38,764 nucleotides of DNA from Eubacterium sp. (GCA_024684035.1 JAIKXQ010000120.1:1-38764); one strand, 5' to 3'; numbered from the stretch's first letter, positions 26,477 through 35,082 are shown. Numbers and translations are program-made. The notes: generated by a model from the letters alone, not told the origin.

Positions 26477-27265
26477 TTACTGTGCGCAATCCTTTGTGCT
26501 GTCCGCAGGTACCGCTTCCACTGCATGATCCACGCTGCGATGATCTGCATCATCGGCAGGAACTCCCTCCAGATCAAGGAATACTTCCTCAAGGCTGTCG
26601 TCACCCTTCACTTCGTCCATAGTTCCGGAACGGATCAGTTTTCCCTGCTTGATGATTGCCACTTTATCGCAGAGTTTCTCCGCAACTTCCAATACGTGCG
26701 TGGAGAAGAAAATCGCGCCGCCCCTGTCGCAGACCTCACGCATCATTCCCTTTAACAGATGGGCAGCTTTCGGATCCAGACCGACGAAGGGCTCGTCCAT
26801 GATGATGAGCTCCGGATCATGAATCCATGCGGAAATGATCGCCAGCTTCTGCTTCATTCCATGAGAATAGGCACTGATTGGCTGCGCGAGATCCTTTGTG
26901 ATCTCAAACATATCCGCGTATTTGTGAATTTTCTCGCGCCTGCTGTTTGCGTCCACACCGTAAATATCCGCGATGAAATTCAGGTATTTGATACCGGACA
27001 TGAATTCGTAAAGATCCGGGTTGTCCGGAATATAGGCTATCTTTCTCTTGCAGACAAGGGGCTCCTTCTTCACCGAATGTCCGCCGATGGTAATTTCTCC
27101 TGAATCAAAATCCTGAATTCCAACAACCGAGCGCAATGTTGTAGTCTTTCCGGCGCCGTTGTGTCCGATGAAACCGTAAACCTCTCCCTTCTGAATCTGC
27201 AGAGAAAGATCATCTACCGCTTTTTTCTCCCCGTAGGACTTTGTCAAATGATCGATTCTTAACAT
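26477..27265 (-). CDS. ABC transporter ATP-binding protein
   Basis: The 262-residue product has Walker A GHNGAGKTTT, a Q-loop near YIPDNPDLYEFMSGI, a signature-like YSHGMKQKLAI, Walker B LIIMDEPFVGLDP and the switch His in FFSTHVLE. This is the CcmA/drug-exporter type of ATPase. The C-terminus (SLEEVFLDLEG, then an acidic-histidine tail) is typical of exporters. Together with the following permease it should form a two-gene exporter. A promoter candidate lies at 27301-27329. Confidence 0.93.
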   Translation of the reverse strand: MLRIDHLTKSYGEKKAVDDLSLQIQKGEVYGFIGHNGAGKTTTLRSVVGIQDFDSGEITIGGHSVKKEPLVCKRKIAYIPDNPDLYEFMSGIKYLNFIADIYGVDANSRREKIHKYADMFEITKDLAQPISAYSHGMKQKLAIISAWIHDPELIIMDEPFVGLDPKAAHLLKGMMREVCDRGGAIFFSTHVLEVAEKLCDKVAIIKQGKLIRSGTMDEVKGDDSLEEVFLDLEGVPADDADHRSVDHAVEAVPADSTKDCAQ

Positions 27266-27300
27266 GTATTTGGTACTCCTCCACTGTGTATGCTTGATTC

Positions 27301-27329
27301 ATACTAGAAATAATATGATATAACTTCAA
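27301..27329 (-). promoter_or_regulatory. Candidate promoter of the ABC exporter operon
   Basis: Read leftward, TTGAAG and TAGTAT are separated by exactly 17 bases, about 36 bases before the ATPase start codon. Confidence 0.5.
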
Positions 27330-27409
27330 TATATTGTACTATAATTTATCATACATGTATACAAGATTCTCTCACAGAATGCGACATATTCCTATACGAT
27401 GCATAACAA

Positions 27410-27535
27410 AGTCCGCAAGCGGACTACGACTCCCCCAGCCCCTCATTCCTCCCGGTGAGCGCCGCAGGACTTTAGCGCGCGAGCAGAATCGCGAAGCAAT
27501 CTTCCCATCTGCGAGCTGCGCATCTAAGCGGAGCG
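27410..27535. other. GC-rich, hairpin-rich intergenic segment
   Basis: This stretch is clearly richer in G+C than the AT-rich promoter region beside it. It holds the perfect stem AGTCCGC/GCGGACT and arms GCAGA/TCTGC around ATCGCGAAGCAAT. No frame has a ribosome site. It has the look of a dispersed intergenic repeat or a small RNA gene and sits between an AT-rich promoter and the palindrome at 27536-27579. Confidence 0.4.
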
Positions 27536-27579
27536 TTTTGTCTCATAGGGAATGCAAAGCAATTCCCTATGAGACAAAA
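27536..27579. repeat. Dispersed post-terminator element, palindromic copy
   Basis: TTTTGTCTCATAGGGAA and its reverse complement form a near-perfect palindrome around GCAAAGC, one base missing on one side. It follows the U-tract of the terminator at 27575-27629 and contains the same CTCATAGG core as the copies at 9225 and 23516. Confidence 0.6.
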
Positions 27580-27629
27580 AAACAGCCGCTGGAAAAGCAT
27601 TGTCCAATCCATACCTTTCCTGCGGCTGC
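27575..27629 (-). terminator. Terminator of the CmpB-like gene
   Basis: Read leftward, CAGCCGC-A-GGAAA pairs with TTTCC-A-GCGGCTG around a loop of about 20 bases and is followed by seven T. Confidence 0.82.
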
Positions 27630-27683
27630 AGTTCTGTTTCTTTTATTTATTTCTGTTCCTTCACCGGGATTCAGAACCCCGCA

Positions 27684-28517
27684 TCAGGATTTCTCTGTGT
27701 TTTTCTTTTCCGACAGTTCCCGGAGTTCCTCCTTCCGGTCTGTTCCGTCAAAGACAAAGTTGTGCTCCTTCCGCCCCGGGAGCCATATCTCCTGAATGCT
27801 CTCCAGATGTTTCCTTTCTCCGCTGGTCAGCCGGCTGTACAGCTCACTGGGGAACTCCATTGTCCGGACAACCGTGCCGGATGCGGTCTTCACGACTGCC
27901 TTGGCAACCGCTGCCGGTCCGTCCTTCACGATCATGATGTTCTCTTCCATCTTCCGGTCAAAGCTGTCTTTCCATTTGGAGATTTTTTCCAGAAGGGACG
28001 ACATGGAGGTGACTGTAAGCGTCAGATCAGCGATAAAAACCGATACACAGATCAAAGCTCCCAGCTCCGTCCGGTTCACAGTGATTCCCCGGCACCAGTC
28101 GAGCAATCCCGGACCGCCGATTTTTACAACCAAAAGACCCGCCACGCCAAAGGCCAGTGATGCCGGAAGGCAAATCCTTCCATCCACATTGAGCGGCATA
28201 TCCGAGTAATCCCACCACACAGCGTGGAACCAGTACTCAAGTGCAATCGAAGTTATCCATTCCAGCACGGCACTGCCGATCACACAGAAGATAAAGAGAT
28301 AGACCAGCCCCATCGTGGTTGTCGGCCGCAATCTTCCATCCCCGCAAAAAAGCGCAGTGGTAGTTGCCACACCGACGCCGTAGATCGGACAAACCGGTCC
28401 GAACATGAAACCACTGTTGATCCAGCGCTTGAATTTCATTGCGTAATAGCAGCATTCCCAGATCCATCCGATAAAGGATCCGGTCATAAAAATCAACACA
28501 AATTGACAAATAGACAT
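27684..28517 (-). CDS. CmpB-like integral membrane protein (putative ABC permease family PF06541)
   Basis: The product is about 277 residues; ATG at 28517 is better spaced from GAGGG than the ATG at 28523. Five or so membrane segments occupy residues 1-175, with the family landmarks FMTGSFIGWIWECCYY, NSGFMFGPVCPIYGVGV and VLEWITSIALEYWFHAVWWDYS. These match the CmpB-type family often annotated as putative ABC permease, though transport is not established for it. A cytoplasmic helical and basic tail follows. It is monocistronic with its own terminator. Confidence 0.88.
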   Translation of the reverse strand: MSICQFVLIFMTGSFIGWIWECCYYAMKFKRWINSGFMFGPVCPIYGVGVATTTALFCGDGRLRPTTTMGLVYLFIFCVIGSAVLEWITSIALEYWFHAVWWDYSDMPLNVDGRICLPASLAFGVAGLLVVKIGGPGLLDWCRGITVNRTELGALICVSVFIADLTLTVTSMSSLLEKISKWKDSFDRKMEENIMIVKDGPAAVAKAVVKTASGTVVRTMEFPSELYSRLTSGERKHLESIQEIWLPGRKEHNFVFDGTDRKEELRELSEKKNTEKS

Positions 28518-28580
28518 TCCCATACCCTCACATAAATTCTCTTAAATACCATAACAGGTAAAGAGGAATCCGTCTACTGT

Positions 28581-29072
28581 TCATCGATTATCGATCTTCT
28601 CCGGATTCATATCATGCCATGCAAGACGATCCTCTGCGATTTTTTCCCATTTTGTACCGCTCTTTCCGTAGTTGCAGTAGGGGTCTATGGAAATCCCGCC
28701 CCTGGGCAGGAATTTGCCCCATACTTCGATGTACTTCGGATCCATCAGTCGGATCAGATCTTCCATGATGATATTCACACAGTCCTCGTGAAAATCACCG
28801 TGATTTCTGAAGGAAAAAAGATACAGCTTCAGACTCTTGCTCTCCACCATTTTTTCCTGCGGAACATAAGAGATGGTGATGGTCGCAAAGTCCGGCTGTC
28901 CGGTGATCGGACAGAGGGACGTAAACTCCGGACAATTGAACTTCACGAAGTAATCGTGATCCGGATGCTTATTGACAAAAGTCTCGAGAACTCCCGGATC
29001 ATAGTCTGTTGCGTATTTCACATTTCTGTTGCCCAACAGTGTCAGGTCTTCTTTTTCTCTTGCATCGCTCAT
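28581..29072 (-). CDS. queF: NADPH-dependent 7-cyano-7-deazaguanine (preQ0) reductase
   Basis: The 163-residue product is the short, unimodular QueF. The catalytic Cys lies in [14 protein letters not shown], the substrate Glu/His stretch is [11 protein letters not shown], and the NADPH-binding signature [14 protein letters not shown] is present. It reduces preQ0 to preQ1, the base inserted in tRNA and converted to queuosine. It is the last gene of queD-queE-folE-queC-queF, 122 bases after queC. No terminator is obvious in the short gap to the next gene. Confidence 0.95.
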   Translation of the reverse strand: MSDAREKEDLTLLGNRNVKYATDYDPGVLETFVNKHPDHDYFVKFNCPEFTSLCPITGQPDFATITISYVPQEKMVESKSLKLYLFSFRNHGDFHEDCVNIIMEDLIRLMDPKYIEVWGKFLPRGGISIDPYCNYGKSGTKWEKIAEDRLAWHDMNPEKIDNR

Positions 29073-29194
29073 TTTCTATTCCTTACCTTCCTCAATCATC
29101 CGGATTCTGTCTGTTCCGGACAGTTTGACTTTTTACTCTGCTCTATCCAAACCTCATCTGCGGCGCCGGATCCTTCTTTCAAATCCCCCCGCAC

Positions 29195-29878
29195 TCAGTC
29201 CAGCGCCGGATCCTTCACACCGTTTGCCGCAAAAGCCGCCGCCCGGTCAATACAGGTTCCGCATTTTCCACAGGGTGTCTCTCCACCTTCATAGCAGGAC
29301 CAGGTCAGTTCATAGGGTACTCCCAGTTCCAGCCCCATCTTTACAACACCGGCCTTGTTCATATTTACGAAAGGCGCTTCGATGCGAAGCTGATGTCCGC
29401 TGCCCTCCCAGATCGCGTCATTCATGGCTTTATTGAATACCGGTGAACAGTCCGGGTAAGCGAAGCCAGCAGAATCATCCGCATGTGCCCCGTAATAGAT
29501 CACACTGCAGCCTTTGGAGAGCGCAAGACTGGCCGCAGATGAGAGAAACAGTCCATTTCGAAAAGGCACATATGTGCTCACAGGTTTCTCACCGCCGGTC
29601 TCCCTGATCTGCTCCGCGTAGCTCTCCTCCGGGATTTCCTCCGTAGACTGCTTCAAAAGGGAGCAGTTGCTGTAGCTGAAAATCTTACTGAGATCCAGAA
29701 AGAGCTGCTCGATCCCGTAGTATTCCGCCACTGCCCTGGCAGCCTGAATCTCCTTATCATGTTTCTGTCCGTAGGACACAGAGAGTGCAATCACATTCTC
29801 TTTTCCGTATTTCTTTATTGCCAGTCCCAGAGCCGTCGTCGAATCCACGCCGCCACTGCTGAGTACCATTGCCTTCAT
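29195..29878 (-). CDS. queC: 7-cyano-7-deazaguanine synthase
   Basis: The start is set at 29878, where MKAMVLSSGGVDSTTA begins and GAGG precedes; the longer open frame adds 28 residues that no homologue needs. The 227-residue product has the PP-loop SGGVDST, the YVPFRNGLFLSSAASLA motif and the zinc motif CGKCGTC near the end. It converts 7-carboxy-7-deazaguanine to preQ0 with ATP and ammonia. It lies between folE and queF. Confidence 0.95.
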   Translation of the reverse strand: MKAMVLSSGGVDSTTALGLAIKKYGKENVIALSVSYGQKHDKEIQAARAVAEYYGIEQLFLDLSKIFSYSNCSLLKQSTEEIPEESYAEQIRETGGEKPVSTYVPFRNGLFLSSAASLALSKGCSVIYYGAHADDSAGFAYPDCSPVFNKAMNDAIWEGSGHQLRIEAPFVNMNKAGVVKMGLELGVPYELTWSCYEGGETPCGKCGTCIDRAAAFAANGVKDPALD

Positions 29879-29933
29879 ACCGGTCACCTCTTCCCTCTTG
29901 TGATCCGCAAATTCTGCGAAAATATTCTCAACT

Positions 29934-30614
29934 TTACCTGAGATGGAACTGCAGTTCCGCATCTGTACGGAACCTGCCGCGAAGTTCCGCCGTAAAGGTC
30001 TTTGTATTCTGTTTCTTGATTCCTCTGGCGCTCACACAGCTGTGATGTCCCTCGATGGTGACCGCCACATCTTTGCTGCCCGTGATCTCGGAAATAATAT
30101 CCGCGATATCCTTTCCAATCTTTTCCTGAAGCTGAAGCCGTCTTCCAACCATATCACAGACTCTTGCGATCTTCGACAGCCCGATGACCTTTCCGTTGGG
30201 CACGTAGGCAACGCAGGCCTTCATGTCGTACATCAGAGCCATGTGATGCTCACAGTAGGAGAAGAAATCGATATCTTTCATAACGACGACCCGTGCCGGC
30301 TTTGAATCCTCCGGGGATGAAGCGGACGCCATATGTCCGTTCTTGCCTACCACCGCGGTCAGATCTGCCCTCTCACTGTCGTCCTCGGGAATCGTCAGGC
30401 TGACATGGTCTTCCTCGTCAGCAATCCCCTCTTCAAATGTCTTGTCGAACATCTCCGCAATCTCATGATTGCTGTAATTCATCCCTGCAAATACCTCCGC
30501 GTACATTTTTGCCACACGCTTCGGCGTATCCTTCAGTCCTTCGCGCTCGGGATCATCTCCGAGCGCAACCAGAATTCCGCGGATATGTTCTTCTATAGCC
30601 TTCTGATCTATCAC
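29934..30614 (-). CDS. folE: GTP cyclohydrolase I
   Basis: I choose the GTG at 30614, spaced eight bases from GGAGG; an in-frame TTG at 30629 lies on the ribosome site itself. The 226-residue product has [17 protein letters not shown], the zinc motif SYCEHHM, and [16 protein letters not shown]. It makes dihydroneopterin triphosphate from GTP, the first step for both folate and queuosine. Here it lies inside the que operon, so its main role is likely queuosine. A low-complexity insertion of about 30 residues ([12 protein letters not shown], then ASASSPEDS) precedes the CEHH motif and is absent from most homologues. Confidence 0.93.
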   Translation of the reverse strand: MIDQKAIEEHIRGILVALGDDPEREGLKDTPKRVAKMYAEVFAGMNYSNHEIAEMFDKTFEEGIADEEDHVSLTIPEDDSERADLTAVVGKNGHMASASSPEDSKPARVVVMKDIDFFSYCEHHMALMYDMKACVAYVPNGKVIGLSKIARVCDMVGRRLQLQEKIGKDIADIISEITGSKDVAVTIEGHHSCVSARGIKKQNTKTFTAELRGRFRTDAELQFHLR

Positions 30615-30629
30615 GATTCCATCCTCCAA

Positions 30630-31286
30630 TCACACACCTCGACGGTTCGGATCCCAGATCACCTTGTGGATCTGAATCTGAATCCTCACTCCGTTCAGTC
30701 TGTGTTCTACCATATAATTCACAATCTGTTCCGGCTCGATTTTGCCGAAAACCGGGCTGAAGTACACATGACACCTGTCGATCAGTCCGTACTCCTGTAT
30801 GATCTGATCTGCCCTCTCCAGATCCTCGCGGCTGCCAACCACAAATTTGACCGTGTCCTTCTTCTCAAGGATGCTGAAATTCTCCGTCCTCATGCCGTTC
30901 TCACAGCCACTGGAGGGAAGCTTGTAATCCATGGTAAAAACGCAGCCTCCGCCGTTCCGGAAGCCTGAGAGATCCACAGCTCCGTTTGTCTCGATCTCCA
31001 CACGGAGTTCCTTCTTCTCCGAGAGAAGTCTCAGAAGTTCCGGCATTTCCTTCTGCAGCAGAGGCTCTCCTCCCGTGAGGGTGACGTTTTTCACCTTCGT
31101 CTCCTCAATATAGGAAACGATCTGTTCCGGCGACTCCTCCGCATACGGGCAGCCCGGCTCATTCGCCCACATCGTATCACAGTAACTGCAGTTCAGATTA
31201 CAGCCACGGAATCTCACAAAGACCGCCAACTCGCCGGCGTGTGTTCCCTCACCGTTTATACTGACGAATTTCTCCACAACCTTCAT
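30630..31286 (-). CDS. queE: 7-carboxy-7-deazaguanine synthase (radical SAM)
   Basis: The 218-residue product begins with SINGEGTHAGELAVFVRF and has the radical SAM cluster motif GCNLNCSYCDT (C-x3-C-x2-C). It also has the SAM motif LTGGEPLLQ. This is QueE, which contracts the ring of 6-carboxy-tetrahydropterin to 7-carboxy-7-deazaguanine in a SAM and magnesium dependent reaction. It starts one base from the end of queD and ends 15 bases before folE, so tight co-translation is expected. Confidence 0.95.
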   Translation of the reverse strand: MKVVEKFVSINGEGTHAGELAVFVRFRGCNLNCSYCDTMWANEPGCPYAEESPEQIVSYIEETKVKNVTLTGGEPLLQKEMPELLRLLSEKKELRVEIETNGAVDLSGFRNGGGCVFTMDYKLPSSGCENGMRTENFSILEKKDTVKFVVGSREDLERADQIIQEYGLIDRCHVYFSPVFGKIEPEQIVNYMVEHRLNGVRIQIQIHKVIWDPNRRGV

Positions 31287-31709
31287 TTAATGTCCCTCAT
31301 AAGCCGCGCAGTTATTCGGCGTCTCGTATACTTCCACGCGATGAACCGGAAGATCCCTCGTGCTAATCTCTTCGTAAAAATATCTGGCAAAGTTCTCCGC
31401 TGTAGGCCGGAAGGGCACTTCCACAAGACGGAAATCCTCGTCCAGCAGAGCCTCCTTCGTCCGCTCCTTCAGAGAACCGGTCTCATAGATCAGACAGTGA
31501 TCGAGATGATCACAGAGGGTCTTTACCGCTTCTTTCAGATCCGAGAAATCGATCATCATTCCACGGGTCTGTGTCTCTTCACTTAAGGTCTCTCCCTTCA
31601 GTTCCACCACCACTCTCCATCTGTGTCCGTGGAGGTTATGACACTTTCCACAGTAGTCTTTCAAAAAATGTGCTGCGTCAAAACTGTGTTCCGATTTCAG
31701 GTAGTACAT
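31287..31709 (-). CDS. queD: 6-carboxy-5,6,7,8-tetrahydropterin synthase
   Basis: The 140-residue product has the zinc His motifs FDAAHFL and HNLHGHRW, the catalytic Cys between them (CGKCHNLHGH), and a conserved Glu-rich end. It converts dihydroneopterin triphosphate to 6-carboxy-tetrahydropterin. It is the first gene of the queuosine precursor operon. I looked upstream for a preQ1 riboswitch and see none of the known consensus patterns; regulation is unclear. Confidence 0.94.
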   Translation of the reverse strand: MYYLKSEHSFDAAHFLKDYCGKCHNLHGHRWRVVVELKGETLSEETQTRGMMIDFSDLKEAVKTLCDHLDHCLIYETGSLKERTKEALLDEDFRLVEVPFRPTAENFARYFYEEISTRDLPVHRVEVYETPNNCAAYEGH

Positions 31710-31792
31710 AGTTCTCCTCTTCCGTGCGCCCCTTGCCGGTGGTTCTGCAGTCGCAAAATTCTGCGGTGCATTTCCGTCCAGTAGTCACACAC

Positions 31793-31823
31793 AAAAGCGA
31801 CTCTGCGAAAAACACAGAGCCGC
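31793..31823 (-). terminator. Terminator between helicase and queD operon
   Basis: Read leftward, GCGGCTCTG and CAGAGTCGC pair with one mismatch around a nine-base loop and are followed by TTTTGT. It could also act as an attenuator ahead of queD, since it lies 84 bases before that start. Confidence 0.7.
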
Positions 31824-32018
31824 TGTATCTTACATATCAATATCACAACGTATATGTACGAAAAAACAAGCGGTCCTGGTTTTGTTTATAGACAGGATGG
31901 TACCAATGAACTGTCTTGCGCGCTTTCTGTTGACAGAATACGCCATATGCCACGAAAATCCGTGCGTAATCTTCAGTATACTTCTGTGCAACGCCCCCGT
32001 CAAGCCGGAGAGTTTTTT

Positions 32019-32047
32019 CTCACAGAAATTGCGAAGCAATCTCCTAT
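32019..32047 (+). repeat. Degenerate copy of the dispersed element
   Basis: TCTCACAGAAATTGC, then GAAGCAAT, then CTCCTAT resembles the other copies but is on the opposite strand relative to its neighbour gene; it follows a T-run at 32013-32018. Confidence 0.4.
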
Positions 32048-32059
32048 ACCTTTAACGGA

Positions 32060-33634
32060 TCAGGACGCCGTCGTCCTTCTGTTGCGCGGTGCACTTCCTT
32101 TCTGCGAAGAGCTGCTTCTTCCCCTTCGACCTCCGGTTTTCACCTTCGTCTCCGCATTTTTTCCACCCTTGTCTCCGGTAAAACCGCCATATCCGAAGGA
32201 TGTATATCCTCCCCTTCCACTGATCCGGCTTCTGTTTCGGCCGACCGGCATCATCGGCGGCCTCTGGTCTCTTCTTCGCTTTGCAGCAGCGGCAAGTCCG
32301 GGTGTTTCCTTCCTGTTCTTCGACTCATCTCCGCCTTCTGCAGTCTGACTGTGTCTGTGATCCTCAGTTCTTCTGGAGAGATTTTCACGTTTTCTGGCCT
32401 GGTCAGCGCCGTTATTTTGTCTTTCCCCGGATCTGCGGATTTTCCTTGAAGTTTTTCCGTCCTTACGTCTCCGGTCTACCGCTGTCGGCGCTGCGCCATT
32501 CTTTTTTCCTCTGAGTACAATCGAATACTCCGTCTTCATCTCCGGAATCTCTCTCTTCAGAATCTTCTCCACTTCTTTGAGAAGATCCATTTCATCCTCC
32601 TCGCAGAGGGTGATGGCAATGCCGCTCTCGCCTGCTCTTCCTGTTCTTCCGATGCGGTGAATGTACGCCTCTGGCTCCTGCGGAAGGTTAAAGTTGATGA
32701 CATGGCTGACTTCCGGAATATCAAGACCTCTGGATGCCACATCCGTGGCCACGAGCACGTGAAAATGCCCAGCCTTGTAACCTTCCAGTGTGCTCTGTCT
32801 CTGCCCCTGAGTCTTGTCTCCGTGAATCGCCTTCGCTGCGATCCCGGATCTGGTCAGGTTCCGCGCCACCCGATCTGCGCCATGCTTAGTCCTTGTAAAA
32901 ATGATAGTTCTGGTGACTTCTTCCTGCTTCAGAATCTCTGCCAAAACTTTCAGTTTATCCGAATGCCCCACAAAACAGATCTTCTGGTCAACGGTATCTG
33001 CCGCCGTGCTCTGAGGTGCCACTCTCACATCTGCAGGATTCCTGAGGAGTTCTCTCCCCAACTGCTCAATTTCCTTTGGCATAGTAGCAGAAAACATCAG
33101 GGTCTGTCTGTCCGTATTCATACTGCCGGCTATTTTTCTGACGTCATTGATGAATCCCATATCCAGCATCCGGTCCGCCTCATCCAATACGAAAATCTCG
33201 ATTCCTTTCAGGCTCACCAGTCCGAGGTTCATATAATCCATCAGCCGCCCCGGCGTTGCCACCAGAATATCGCAGCCTCTTCTCAAGGCCTCCATCTGTG
33301 GTTTCTGTTTCGCCCCGCCATAGATACAGGTTGCGCGAAGCGGCAGATATCTTCCGTATTTTTTGAAGTTCTCGAAAATCTGCACGGCAAGTTCTCTTGT
33401 AGGTGTAAGAACCAGAGAACGAAGCTTTCTTACTTCGCCGTTGTCAAGTTTCTCGAGAATCGGAAGCGCGAATGCCGCAGTCTTGCCCGTTCCCGTCTGC
33501 GCACACGCGATCAGATCCCTGCCCTCAAGTATTACCGGCATGGTTTTCTCCTGGATCGGCGTAGCTTCCGTATAACCTGCCTTGACGACAGCATTCTGCA
33601 GTTCCTGTTTCAAATCTAATTCCTGAAATTTCAA
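32060..33634 (-). CDS. DEAD-box RNA helicase
   Basis: The 524-residue product starts with TTG at 33634, eight bases after AAGGAG. It has the Q motif (FQELDLKQEL ... TPIQEKTMPVIL), motif I AQTGTGKT, Ia PTRELAVQI, II DEAD, III SAT, and the C-terminal motifs ATDVASRGLDIP and HRIGRTGRAG. After residue about 375 comes a basic, disordered tail rich in Arg, Gly and Ser (GRGGYTSFGYGGF) typical of RhlE/CshA-type cold-shock helicases. Its function is RNA remodelling in the cytoplasm. It lies 34 bases after the radical SAM gene and may be read from the same transcript. Confidence 0.93.
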   Translation of the reverse strand: MKFQELDLKQELQNAVVKAGYTEATPIQEKTMPVILEGRDLIACAQTGTGKTAAFALPILEKLDNGEVRKLRSLVLTPTRELAVQIFENFKKYGRYLPLRATCIYGGAKQKPQMEALRRGCDILVATPGRLMDYMNLGLVSLKGIEIFVLDEADRMLDMGFINDVRKIAGSMNTDRQTLMFSATMPKEIEQLGRELLRNPADVRVAPQSTAADTVDQKICFVGHSDKLKVLAEILKQEEVTRTIIFTRTKHGADRVARNLTRSGIAAKAIHGDKTQGQRQSTLEGYKAGHFHVLVATDVASRGLDIPEVSHVINFNLPQEPEAYIHRIGRTGRAGESGIAITLCEEDEMDLLKEVEKILKREIPEMKTEYSIVLRGKKNGAAPTAVDRRRKDGKTSRKIRRSGERQNNGADQARKRENLSRRTEDHRHSQTAEGGDESKNRKETPGLAAAAKRRRDQRPPMMPVGRNRSRISGRGGYTSFGYGGFTGDKGGKNAETKVKTGGRRGRSSSSQKGSAPRNRRTTAS

Positions 33635-33668
33635 ATTATAATCTCCTTACATGTAAAGGCATTGCCTC

Positions 33669-34766
33669 TCAAAAAAGAATCCCCTTCATACAGATTCTCT
33701 GTTCGTTCTTCTCATAATCCCAACTGTGATGAGAACCGCCCGCGCACCATTTTTCGTATTCACAGTCCCGGCACTCCTCATTCTCAAGAGAAAGAGGTCT
33801 GCGGAAATCTTCAAAGCGATTCTTCCAGATCTCCGTGAAACTCTTCTCATATATATTTCCCTGAACTGTCTTCCCGCTTCTCTCAATATCCAGACACGCT
33901 CCCACATCGCCGTTCGCCATGATGCTGGCAACGTAGACGCCGGCGTTGCAGAGAAAATACCATTGTCTGACTTCACGCTCATAATCCAGTCCGAGAAAAT
34001 GACTGCAACCGTAAGTCACCGGCATCTCGGCTTCACGTTTCTCTCTGATAAAGTCAAAGAGCCTCCTCTGATCCTGCGGCGTGAGCATGCGCTCCGGCAC
34101 CTCCAGGGCACGTCCGATGGGCTCCAGTCCGATCACCCTCCAGGAGTCGATATCCATTCCGCAGAAAAGCTCATAGAGTTCCTCCAGCTCAGACATGCTC
34201 TGATGATTCATCACCGTCGTGACCTGTATGGCATGAAAACCGCCTTCGTCAATGAGGTTCTGAATCCCGCGCATGGCCGCTTTCCAGGAGCCGGGTCGTT
34301 TTCTCTGCGCGTCATGTGTCTGCTCAAGCCCATCAACACTGATGGAAATTGTCCTCATTCCTGTCTCGTGCAGACGCCGTGCAACCTCCGGAGTAATCAG
34401 CGTACCGTTGCTCGTCATTCCCCATCGAAATCCCTGCCTGTTGGCATATTCCATCAGTTCAAAAAAATCCGGACGCAACAAAGGTTCTCCTCCCGTAATA
34501 GAGAGGAGAAGCCGTGAAATATCGAAATTATCTTTTACTTCATCAAGAATTTCTTTGTATTTTTCTAAGGGAAGTCCATCATCCAGCCGGCTGCTGCAGC
34601 TGCTTCCGCAGTGAAAACACTCCAGATTGCAGCGCATCGTCAACTCAAAAAAGAGCTGTCGAAGTTCCGGCTTGCTGTATAATTCTTTCCTGTAGGCAGA
34701 AAGCTGATCCATCTGCTCCGCCTTCAGTCTCCGGATAAACTCCGGAGTAATCTCTTCCATATCCAT
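33669..34766 (-). CDS. Radical SAM/SPASM enzyme paired with a YGPP lipoprotein
   Basis: The 365-residue product has the radical SAM motif MRCNLECFHCGSSC (C-x3-C-x2-C), the SAM-binding SITGGEPLLRPDFFE, and MTSNGTLITP. The C-terminal SPASM region carries further cluster ligands: LCNAG, GACLDIE, ECRDCEYEKWC and RICMKG. SPASM enzymes usually modify a peptide encoded beside them, often by a crosslink on unactivated carbon. The gene directly after a small lipoprotein gene, six bases away, fits the pattern of the radical SAM/lipoprotein systems known from Bacteroidetes and Firmicutes. The reaction is unknown. The start has no strong ribosome site, suggesting coupling to the lipoprotein gene. Confidence 0.9.
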   Translation of the reverse strand: MDMEEITPEFIRRLKAEQMDQLSAYRKELYSKPELRQLFFELTMRCNLECFHCGSSCSSRLDDGLPLEKYKEILDEVKDNFDISRLLLSITGGEPLLRPDFFELMEYANRQGFRWGMTSNGTLITPEVARRLHETGMRTISISVDGLEQTHDAQRKRPGSWKAAMRGIQNLIDEGGFHAIQVTTVMNHQSMSELEELYELFCGMDIDSWRVIGLEPIGRALEVPERMLTPQDQRRLFDFIREKREAEMPVTYGCSHFLGLDYEREVRQWYFLCNAGVYVASIMANGDVGACLDIERSGKTVQGNIYEKSFTEIWKNRFEDFRRPLSLENEECRDCEYEKWCAGGSHHSWDYEKNEQRICMKGILF

Positions 34767-34772
34767 GTCTAC

Positions 34773-35018
34773 TCAATCCGATTCCGGAGGACCGTACACG
34801 GCAACTTCCATGTTTTCATCCGGGCTGTAGGTCTTCGTGTCTTTGCTGTCGGATTCCGGCTTATCCTCAGAGCTCACCGACACCGAGATATCGTTCGGCG
34901 GGCCGTACACTTCCGGCTCTTCATTCTCTGCGGGATTATACTTCGTACATGCACCGATATTCAGTGTCGCGGCAAGAAGCGCTGCACTGAATGCCAGCTT
35001 TTTCCCTGTCTTCTTCAT
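34773..35018 (-). CDS. Small lipoprotein with two VYGPP motifs, likely radical SAM substrate
   Basis: The ATG at 35018 follows GGAG by eight bases. The 81-residue product has a signal sequence (MKKTGKKLAFSAALLAATLN) and the lipobox IGAC. The mature part is acidic and contains EPEVYGPPND near residue 37 and VAVYGPPESD at its very end, so the VYGPP core occurs twice with similar flanks, separated by a Ser/Asp/Glu linker. Repeated short motifs in a peptide next to a SPASM radical SAM enzyme are the usual sign of modification sites. The Tyr in each motif is the likely target. This is inference from gene order and motif repetition. Confidence 0.85.
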   Translation of the reverse strand: MKKTGKKLAFSAALLAATLNIGACTKYNPAENEEPEVYGPPNDISVSVSSEDKPESDSKDTKTYSPDENMEVAVYGPPESD

Positions 35019-35082
35019 CAAAAATTCTCCGTTTCTTTCTGTTGCTGTTACTGTATTTCAAAACTGCATCCGCGGGCAGCCT

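Larger units (their letters stand above)
31710..32059. other. Intergenic region between helicase and queD
   Basis: It holds the helicase terminator at 31793-31823, a degenerate copy of the dispersed element at 32019-32047, and no frame with a ribosome site. I found no convincing -35/-10 pair for queD. Confidence 0.6.

Noticed and set aside
31710-31790. preQ1 or tetrahydrofolate riboswitch upstream of queD
   Set aside because: None of the conserved blocks of preQ1-I, preQ1-II or the folate switch that I know are present.
31854-32348. Rightward 164-codon open frame
   Set aside because: No ribosome site, and most of it is antisense to the helicase tail.
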